Assembly: GCA_949127645.1 (NCBI GenBank)
Contig: CASBQM010000430.1
Coordinates: forward strand, 1-9,541
DNA from: Synechococcales cyanobacterium PMM_0036
GTDB lineage: Bacteria; Cyanobacteriota; Cyanobacteriia; Elainellales; Elainellaceae
Direction: 5' to 3'
DNA length: 9,541 nucleotides
Under the pieces are notes generated by a model, which made no database searches, was not told where the DNA came from, and saw only the letters and a list, made by a program, of their open reading frames with translations. Positions within the stretch are counted from its first letter, which is position 1. The number at the start of each line of letters is the position of its first letter. Both the position numbers and the translations under genes were made by a program. This document shows, piece by piece, positions 4,924 to 9,541 of the stretch.

Positions 4924-6312
4924 TTAGACAAACTGAATCACGTTTTTATTGAAGTTGATTCGATTTTCGCCCGTTGGAAATCCAGCTTTACCATCGCCAT
5001 CTAGATCTACATTGGTGTGAATGTTCGCGTACAGATTGCCTGCAAGAAATGCCGCTTGTTCTGTTGGGGTTAGCTCAAATTCACCTGTAATGGTGCCAGA
5101 TTTAGCGTCAGTTGGGGTATTTGTAAAATACCGAACGACTGTTGCATCGGCGAAATTACCGCGATCGTCTTCAGATGGACTGAAGTGCAGATGAGTTCCA
5201 GAAAGCTTGTTGCCTTCTACATCTTGCGGAACTTTTAGGAAGCCGTTAATGAGAGACACCGGATCAGACCCATTTAGAATGGTCGCTTTAGGATCAATCA
5301 CTGTTTCGCCTTGGCTAAATAGAGGCGCAGCATCAAAGTTTTTATAGCTGCCGTTGACGCGAAGTACGCCATCCTTCAATTCAGTGTTCAATTCAGTTGA
5401 TCCGGGGCTATTGTTCTTAAAAGGAAACTCATTCTCACCTGAAGCAGCCTTCGCCGTATTCGTTTTGAAGCCATCGTTCCCTACGTAGAGGAAGTCATCA
5501 CCCGCACCCCCGATCAGCCGATCGTGTCCCTGAGTACCCGTGAGTTTACCATCGCCTTGCTGAGTTTTAAATCCTATATCCTTGAGATTTTGAAGACTCA
5601 GGTTTGCCTCTGGTGCAACGGTGACAAAGTTTTTCTCATTGAGAGTCGCTGCTTTGGCAAACGTCAGAGAGGCAAGGATATGTCCATCTCGCTTGTCGAT
5701 TACCAATGCGTTATTCAGTGAATCTAGGGGCTGATCCAGTCCGCCTTTACCAGGATTTTTTCCTTGAGCAATTACAATGTTTTTAGCGTTGATACCTGAT
5801 AGCGCAAAGCGATCGTTAGCGGTATCAAAGTCAAAGATTCTATTCGTTGTTTCTTTGCCCAGGATAATGGTATCTTTCCCGGTACCCGTGGTGATCGTGT
5901 TAAATCCGCGCCCTGTCCCACGAATAATATCGCTGTCTCCTGAACCAATTACCGTATTGTTACCGCCACGGGGATTCAAAACATCGCCTTTAGCGCCCAA
6001 ATCATCTCGAAATGAGGTTTCTCTGAAGAGCTGCTTTGCATCCAGACCTCTAGAATCTGCAACGTTGTTCAAATCAGCATGAAGCACGAAAGGTCCAACT
6101 GTGGGGGCATGGTCATGATCATCTGACGCTGCAACGGGTTGTCTCTCATCAGGAGCAAGCGCCTGATTCAAAGCATTCTCTAAATTCGCGTCTTGAACCG
6201 AAGAACCCTTCGATTGGCTACCTGAGCTGCTGCTATTGAGAGAGAGCAGCGAATCGGCTGCGCCCACAGAATTAGAAACGTCAAGCGATGTTTTCTGATT
6301 AAATCCTTCCAT
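4924..6312 (-). CDS. RTX-type calcium-binding protein with C-terminal CHRD domain
   Basis: This is a complete 462-residue protein. Residues 1-70 are Ser/Asp/Gln-rich low complexity with no signal peptide. Residues 116-152 contain about four RTX-like nonapeptides (GGNNTVIGS, GDSDIIRGT, GRGFNTITT, GTGKDTIIL), followed by FDFDTANDRFAL, the usual RTX flank. A second short RTX block, GTQGHDRLIGGAGDDFLY, is at 259-276. Residues about 306-462 form a CHRD (chordin-type) domain: GTHLHF (372-377), a run containing LYANIHT (427-433), and FPTGENRINF (445-454). Inserted before the last is DLDGDGKAG, an EF-hand-like DxDxDG calcium loop at 436-444. The start is supported by AAGGAG five bases upstream. RTX repeats fold on calcium after export, usually by type I secretion, so an extracellular or surface role is likely. 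CHRD function in bacteria is poorly known. It leads a minus-strand unit and is divergent from the gene at 6917. Confidence 0.88.
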   Translation of the reverse strand: MEGFNQKTSLDVSNSVGAADSLLSLNSSSSGSQSKGSSVQDANLENALNQALAPDERQPVAASDDHDHAPTVGPFVLHADLNNVADSRGLDAKQLFRETSFRDDLGAKGDVLNPRGGNNTVIGSGDSDIIRGTGRGFNTITTGTGKDTIILGKETTNRIFDFDTANDRFALSGINAKNIVIAQGKNPGKGGLDQPLDSLNNALVIDKRDGHILASLTFAKAATLNEKNFVTVAPEANLSLQNLKDIGFKTQQGDGKLTGTQGHDRLIGGAGDDFLYVGNDGFKTNTAKAASGENEFPFKNNSPGSTELNTELKDGVLRVNGSYKNFDAAPLFSQGETVIDPKATILNGSDPVSLINGFLKVPQDVEGNKLSGTHLHFSPSEDDRGNFADATVVRYFTNTPTDAKSGTITGEFELTPTEQAAFLAGNLYANIHTNVDLDGDGKAGFPTGENRINFNKNVIQFV

Positions 6313-6317
6313 AATTT

Positions 6318-6323
6318 CTCCTT
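6318..6323 (-). promoter_or_regulatory. Ribosome binding site of the RTX/CHRD gene
   Basis: On the minus strand AAGGAG lies five bases before the ATG at 6312. This strong, well-spaced site confirms that the protein begins without a signal peptide. Confidence 0.7.
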
Positions 6324-6648
6324 GAAAATTGGATTAGGGAAAAGCAAAAGACTGATAAAAACAGGCGTCGTGGAACTCACAGCAGAAAACTTCTACAGCA
6401 ATGAGTCCAAAATTGTGAATGCTTAAGAATATTGGGTAGAAACAGCTCTAGAGAACAGAATGAACTGATTCTGCATGGTCAGAACAGCTAAATTCTCTCT
6501 AGTAGATACTCACATCCGCTAATATAGCAGCTACGATCGCTTGCAACAAGAGCAAATTCAGCCTTTCACCCATAGCTTAACCGAATTCATGCTAATTGGA
6601 ACACTATTTTTCGGTTACTCTAATTATATTCCAAAGACAAAGGCTTCT

Positions 6649-6689
6649 CTTATTTTAATTAGAACCACACTTGTTCTAATTAAAATAAG
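6649..6689. repeat. Perfect 17-bp inverted repeat, 7-base loop
   Basis: CTTATTTTAATTAGAAC (6649-6665) is followed by CACACTT and then the exact reverse complement (6673-6689). A perfect 17-bp AT-rich stem between two diverging genes is not expected by chance. It ends no known gene, so a terminator role would require an unannotated transcript. Alternatives are an operator for a dimeric regulator shared by both units, or an mRNA leader hairpin. Each arm contains TAATTAG or CTAATTA. Confidence 0.75.
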
Positions 6690-6716
6690 CTGCTAGAATC
6701 ATGGTGAGGTAAAAAC

Positions 6717-6802
6717 CTCTCAAATTTGAATTTGATTTCAGATCCCAAACGCTTTAGCTAGTGCGATCGGGTTTTTTCGTTGAGAATATTCAAATTTGAG
6801 AG
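6717..6802 (+). ncRNA. Nested inverted-repeat structure: candidate leader RNA, attenuator or small RNA
   Basis: CTCTCAAATTTGAAT (6717-6731) and its exact reverse complement (6788-6802) bracket 56 bases. Inside, CCCAAACGC (6744-6752) can pair with GCGATCGGG (6763-6771) with two mismatches and a 10-base loop, directly followed by T6 (6772-6777), which resembles an intrinsic terminator on the plus strand. If the outer and inner stems exclude each other, this would be an attenuator upstream of the gene at 6917. Alternatively it ends a small RNA begun upstream. I recognise no known riboswitch class, and expression is not shown. Confidence 0.4.
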
Positions 6803-6916
6803 CTTTCTGAGCATCTATAGTGATGCTTGGAATGCAGGTCTAGAGAATTTTGGCACCATTAGGCGATCGATTTGTCCTAATTAATTCATTCCGTCAGTTC
6901 ACATGAGGTAATCATC

Positions 6917-7345
6917 ATGCATCAATATCTTCCATTGCTTATGTCTCTGGTACTAGTTCCGGCTAGCGTTCTTATGGATACCTCAGATATGATTTCGCAT
7001 CAACATCTGACGGTAGGAGAACTTCAGGCAACCGTTCACCTTCAGCCTGATGATTCTCCTTACGCTGGACAGCCCAGCCCCACATGGATTCATCTGATCC
7101 GAGCAGACGGCGAAACTGTTCCCCTAACCGACTGCAATTGCAACTTAGTCGTTTATGATTCCCAAGGTCGAGCGATCGCCAATCCTCAACTGGCTGAAAC
7201 TCCAGTCGAAGGGCACGAACAGCCCATGGGTACTAGCATTACATTTCCCACATCAGGACAATATCGGCTTGTGTTTGCAGGGCAATCCAGAAGTGAAGCA
7301 TTCAAGCCTTTTGAATTAGAGATTCCCGTCACCGTTCGCCCTTAA
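6917..7345 (+). CDS. Secreted CxC-motif beta-sandwich-like protein, paralogue 2
   Basis: This 142-residue protein is a clear paralogue of the one at 4350-4775. Shared blocks, in order, are HLQPDDSP (41-48), SPTW (54-57), Cys73-Asn-Cys75, VVYDS, GTSITFPTSGQYRLVFAG (105-122) and FKPFELEIPVTVRP at the end. Residues 1-20 (MHQYLPLLMSLVLVPASVLM) look like a short signal peptide or anchor, with a less obvious cleavage site than in the paralogue. The mature part would be a strand-rich periplasmic or surface domain, perhaps binding a metal through the CxC and neighbouring acidic residues. Similarity to YtkA/FixH-like or CopC-like folds is only a structural guess. The start is supported by GAGG at 6905-6908, eight bases before the ATG. 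The DUF2808 gene follows after 35 bp and probably shares its mRNA. The pair lies head to head with the RTX/CHRD unit. Confidence 0.85.
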   Translation: MHQYLPLLMSLVLVPASVLMDTSDMISHQHLTVGELQATVHLQPDDSPYAGQPSPTWIHLIRADGETVPLTDCNCNLVVYDSQGRAIANPQLAETPVEGHEQPMGTSITFPTSGQYRLVFAGQSRSEAFKPFELEIPVTVRP

Positions 7346-7380
7346 TCATTTTGAATCTTTCCTGAAACAAGAGGTAAATC

Positions 7381-7974
7381 ATGCGACAAACTAGCTTGGG
7401 TTTAACAGTAGCTATCACTAGCGCTCTGCTAGGTTCGTGGGCATACGCTACGGAACTTTCGCTGCCCCATGCTCCTGAATTTGATCTCACAGACAGCGAC
7501 AGAAATTTGTCTAATCACCCTATCTCTAACGCTTCTATCTCCACCTATCAAACCGCTATCAATCCTGAAAGTGATGCCGTCACAAGCGATCGCCTCACAC
7601 AAACAGACAGCCTGTATTACTTCACGATAGCCATGCCAAAACATTCAGAACAATTCTCAAGGCTATCGTTCAGTGACCTTAAACAGGATTCATCTACGAT
7701 TCCCATGAGATTTGATCTGATCAATGCGCAAGCCTTTGTAGGAACACCTGAAGCGATCGGTCGAGCGATTACTACTGAAGCATGGATGGATGAAACCGGA
7801 ACTTTTTGGGTTGAGTTCAATCCATCTATTCCTTCTGGCACAACGCTAACGATCGCTTTGAAAGCGCCAAAGCCCCTAACTGGTAGATCTTATGAGTATG
7901 GCATTGCAGCTTACACCGCCACAAATACTCCCACGGCTGTACTCGTGGGAAACAGAACTCTGACGATCGATTAA
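7381..7974 (+). CDS. DUF2808 domain-containing exported protein
   Basis: This 197-residue protein opens with a good Sec signal peptide, MRQTSLGLTVAITSALLGSW followed by AYA, so cleavage after Ala23 is likely. Residues 24-75 are a Ser/Asp/Asn-rich linker. From about residue 77 to the end it matches the DUF2808 pattern as I recall it: YYFTIAMP (79-86), IPMRFDL (107-113), FVGTPEAIGRAI (119-130), FWVEFNPSIPSGTTLTIAL (142-160) and YEYGIAAYTATNTPTA. DUF2808 proteins are small periplasmic or outer-envelope proteins, common in cyanobacteria and without a defined activity. The start is backed by AAGAGG just upstream, six bases from the ATG. The gene is co-directional with the CxC paralogue 35 bp before it. 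Its end is followed at once by repeat copy C (7985), whose hairpin may terminate its transcript. Confidence 0.88.
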   Translation: MRQTSLGLTVAITSALLGSWAYATELSLPHAPEFDLTDSDRNLSNHPISNASISTYQTAINPESDAVTSDRLTQTDSLYYFTIAMPKHSEQFSRLSFSDLKQDSSTIPMRFDLINAQAFVGTPEAIGRAITTEAWMDETGTFWVEFNPSIPSGTTLTIALKAPKPLTGRSYEYGIAAYTATNTPTAVLVGNRTLTID

Positions 7975-7984
7975 TGACCTCCTA

Positions 7985-8154
7985 CCCTGCTTGACTGACA
8001 AATTTTTGCCCCTCATCCTCCAACCCCTTCTCCCGTGTGGGGCTACGGTGTACACCCAAGTCTGCTGTGCAATGTTTCAAGCTCCGAAGCCCCTCTCCCA
8101 GACCGGGAGAGGGGTTGGGGTGAGGGCGGCTTGAGTTTTGCCAGTCAATCAGGG
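7985..8154 (-). mobile_element. MITE-like repeat, copy C (inverted relative to copies A and B)
   Basis: The ends are 18-bp inverted repeats with two mismatches: CCCTGCTTGACTGACAAA (7985-8002) and the complement of CCCTGATTGACTGGCAAA (8137-8154). Inside, CCCCTCTCCC (8090-8099) and GGGAGAGGGG (8105-8114) form a perfect 10-bp hairpin. Its reverse complement aligns with copy A (left end) and copy B (whole length). The element is non-coding and sits between the DUF2808 stop and the TolC-like gene. It overlaps the last codon and stop of the latter. I see no clear target-site duplication. Confidence 0.7.
8090..8114. terminator. GC-rich hairpin within repeat copy C, possible terminator of both flanking genes
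   Basis: The perfect 10-bp stem (CCCCTCTCCC / GGGAGAGGGG, loop AGACC) lies between the convergent DUF2808 and TolC-like genes. It has no T run on either side, so it could stall polymerase or protect 3' ends but is not a canonical intrinsic terminator. Confidence 0.35.
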
Positions 8155-9541
8155 CATCTGGCTAATCGATCGCTGCAAGGCTGCCAAAGCGCGGTTGTAG
8201 CCCAAAATTGTCTGAAGACGATTGCCCTCCGCGCGAGTTAGCTCAGTTTGCAATCGAGAGACATCAGTTTGGGTGTCAACCCCCGCCTGAAATCGCAGTC
8301 TTGCCAAGCCCAGAGCTGCTGCCGCCGCATCTACCGCCTGAGATGCGGTCTGAGTATTGTCAAGATTAGACTGTAGCGTTAGATAGGCTTCTTCTACCTC
8401 AAAGCGAATTTGGTTACGGGTGTCGGCAAATCGAGCTTCAGCGATCGCTACGTTTGCTGTCTCTTGAGCCGCTCTGGCTTTGGATGCGCCGCCATCGATC
8501 AGACGAAAGCGCACCCTAGCACCAATCTGGTAATCATCATTTAGACCATTGCCTTGAATCAGAGAACTCTGAACGTTGTAGTTAGCAAACGCTGAAATCT
8601 GAGGCTTTGACTCTGCCAAAGCGGCACGACGCTGTTGCTGACTAATGTCTCGCTGCACAAGTTGCTGTTCTAGCTCGGCTCGATTTTGGTAAGCCAGAAG
8701 AATTGTCTCCTCTAGACCGGAATTCCAGGTGTCTGCCATTTGCACCGGGTCAGCCGCCGATAAACCGATCGACTCGGCAATGTTAAGCCGTCGCTTGATC
8801 TGACGACGCACAACCTGCTGCTGACTCAAGGCAATCACTAGCTCCTGTCGGGTATTTGCCAAATCAATTTCTGTTTGTAGGCGATCGAATCGGGTGCCAA
8901 TGCCTGCCTGCTCTGTGGCGATCGCATTACGTAAGCTTAGCTCCGATTGTGCGGATGCAGCCTGAGCAATTTTGACCTGTCCATCGGTTTGCTGAAGGTC
9001 ATAGTAGGCATTTGTGACATCTAGCTCAAGGGTTTCGGCGATCGTCTTGACTTGCAGCGATTGGGCAAGCACCCGTCCTTCAGCCGCCTGAATTAAAGCC
9101 GATCGCCGTCCTGAAGTATAAATGTCATAGTTAACTTCTACCGAGCCGCCTAATAGAGCATCTGCGGAATTGTTGTTATTGCGATCGTTTGCCCGTTGTG
9201 CGCTCAAATTAGCCGTAGTATCCACGGTAGGAGAGTCTGCCGCCTGGGCTTCTTGCAGCGCCGCTTGAGTTCGCTCTAGCTCTAGTTGGGCAATCTGTAG
9301 CTCCAAGTTATTACGTCGTGCCAGTTCTAGAGCTTGTTTTAGCGTGATGGGCACAACCTCCTGAGTCTGCACTTCATTAAGCTGCGTCGGGCGAGAAAGA
9401 TTAGGCGCAGGAGCAAAGTTATCTAGATCGGGTGAAGCTGCTGATGGTAATGGCACGGCTTCTGGAGGCACAGTTGCGGGAGGCACAGTTGCGGGAGGCA
9501 CAGTTGCGGGAGGCACAGTTGCGGGAGGCACAGTTGCGGGA
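8149..9541 (-). CDS. TolC family outer-membrane efflux protein (5' end outside window)
   Basis: At least 463 codons are visible, with no start codon of its own in the window. The GTG near 9531 is an internal Val codon of a repeat. From the N-terminal side there is a Pro/Val/Ala/Thr-rich stretch of (VPPAT) units, an acidic linker, then two OEP (outer membrane efflux) repeats. The first begins at ITLKQALELARRNNLELQIAQLELERTQAALQEA and continues through SVEVNYDIYTSGRRSALIQAA. The second begins around EETILLAYQNRAELEQQ and continues through ARVRFRLIDGGASKARAAQETANVA. These Gly/Arg-containing strand turns and long helices are the TolC pattern: a trimeric channel through the outer membrane plus a periplasmic tunnel. 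It works with type I exporters or RND/MFS pumps, none of which is in the window. The signal peptide must lie upstream of the repeat. The stop codon and last Pro codon lie within repeat copy C. Confidence 0.92.
   Translation of the reverse strand, partial: PATVPPATVPPATVPPATVPPATVPPEAVPLPSAASPDLDNFAPAPNLSRPTQLNEVQTQEVVPITLKQALELARRNNLELQIAQLELERTQAALQEAQAADSPTVDTTANLSAQRANDRNNNNSADALLGGSVEVNYDIYTSGRRSALIQAAEGRVLAQSLQVKTIAETLELDVTNAYYDLQQTDGQVKIAQAASAQSELSLRNAIATEQAGIGTRFDRLQTEIDLANTRQELVIALSQQQVVRRQIKRRLNIAESIGLSAADPVQMADTWNSGLEETILLAYQNRAELEQQLVQRDISQQQRRAALAESKPQISAFANYNVQSSLIQGNGLNDDYQIGARVRFRLIDGGASKARAAQETANVAIAEARFADTRNQIRFEVEEAYLTLQSNLDNTQTASQAVDAAAAALGLARLRFQAGVDTQTDVSRLQTELTRAEGNRLQTILGYNRALAALQRSISQMP
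9464..9541 (-). repeat. Perfect 15-bp tandem repeat encoding VPPAT units
   Basis: The 15-mer GGAGGCACAGTTGCG (plus strand) is repeated five times without a mismatch from 9464 to 9538, and a sixth copy begins at 9539 and runs off the window. On the minus strand it encodes tandem VPPAT pentapeptides in the N-terminal part of the TolC-like protein, followed by one diverged unit (PPEAV). Identical units suggest recent slippage expansion. The total copy number cannot be known here. Confidence 0.93.

Larger units (their letters stand above)
6313..6916. other. 604-bp divergent intergenic region
   Basis: No gene is supported here. It separates the RTX/CHRD gene (minus) from the CxC paralogue (plus), so it must carry the promoters of both units. 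It is AT-rich and contains a perfect 17-bp-arm hairpin (6649-6689), a perfect 15-bp-arm inverted repeat enclosing a terminator-like hairpin (6717-6802), and several copies of CTAATTA or its complement (6620-6626, 6656-6662, 6676-6682, 6877-6883). I could not fix -35/-10 boxes with confidence. The length and the structures suggest a long 5' leader for the plus-strand unit, or a small non-coding RNA. Confidence 0.6.

Noticed and set aside
5524..6082. Plus-strand readings of 65 and 101 residues opposite the RTX/CHRD gene
   Set aside because: They are antisense shadows of a gene with clear domains, with no ribosome binding sites and no recognisable features.
8035..8241. 68-residue plus-strand reading across repeat copy C
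   Set aside because: It is encoded mainly by the hairpin repeat and runs antisense into the TolC-like gene.
9529..9531. GTG as start of the TolC-like protein
   Set aside because: It is a Val codon of the VPPAT repeat. The frame stays open to the window edge and a signal peptide is missing, so the gene continues outside.

Overview
The window looks like chromosomal DNA of a cyanobacterium. The evidence is at least nine copies of the HIP1 octamer GCGATCGC (for example at 340, 1416, 1724, 1953, 3465, 7172, 7586, 8441 and 8918), a DUF2808 protein (a mostly cyanobacterial family), a RuvC in cyanobacterial style, and GC-rich hairpin repeats of the kind scattered through Leptolyngbya-like filamentous genomes. 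The genus is an inference. I saw no rRNA, tRNA, CRISPR array, transposase, phage gene or integrase.

Left part (1-3755, all + strand): an extended-SDR NAD(P)-dependent epimerase/reductase (183-1142), the Holliday-junction resolvase RuvC (1265-1756), a rhomboid-like membrane serine protease (1890-2552), and an unrecognised 263-residue protein with an HGCGCDSH motif (2964-3755). Between the last two lies a 0.4 kb gene-free stretch filled by two tandem copies of a roughly 150-160 bp MITE-like repeat. A third copy, inverted, lies at 7985-8154. A different palindromic element (3767-3859) and a perfect 14-bp hairpin (3876-3908) close this part.

Central part (3912-7974): two diverging transcription units that mostly encode exported proteins. 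On the minus strand, reading right to left, are an RTX plus CHRD-domain protein (6312-4924), a small secreted CxC protein (4775-4350) and a small coiled-coil protein of unknown function (4325-3912). On the plus strand are a paralogue of the CxC protein (6917-7345) and a DUF2808 protein with a signal peptide (7381-7974). The 604-bp divergent region between them holds two long perfect inverted repeats (17-bp arms and 15-bp arms), the second enclosing a terminator-like hairpin with a T6 run.

Right end (8149-9541, minus strand): a TolC-family outer-membrane efflux protein whose 5' end lies outside the window. The window stops inside a perfect 15-bp tandem repeat encoding VPPAT units.

Working hypothesis: the central genes form a small envelope or extracellular module. 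The calcium-binding RTX/CHRD protein has no N-terminal signal peptide and may leave by a type I route, for which the nearby TolC-like protein could be the outer-membrane channel. The two CxC paralogues and the DUF2808 protein would act in the periplasm or at the outer envelope. The features are seen in the sequence; the functional link is inferred.
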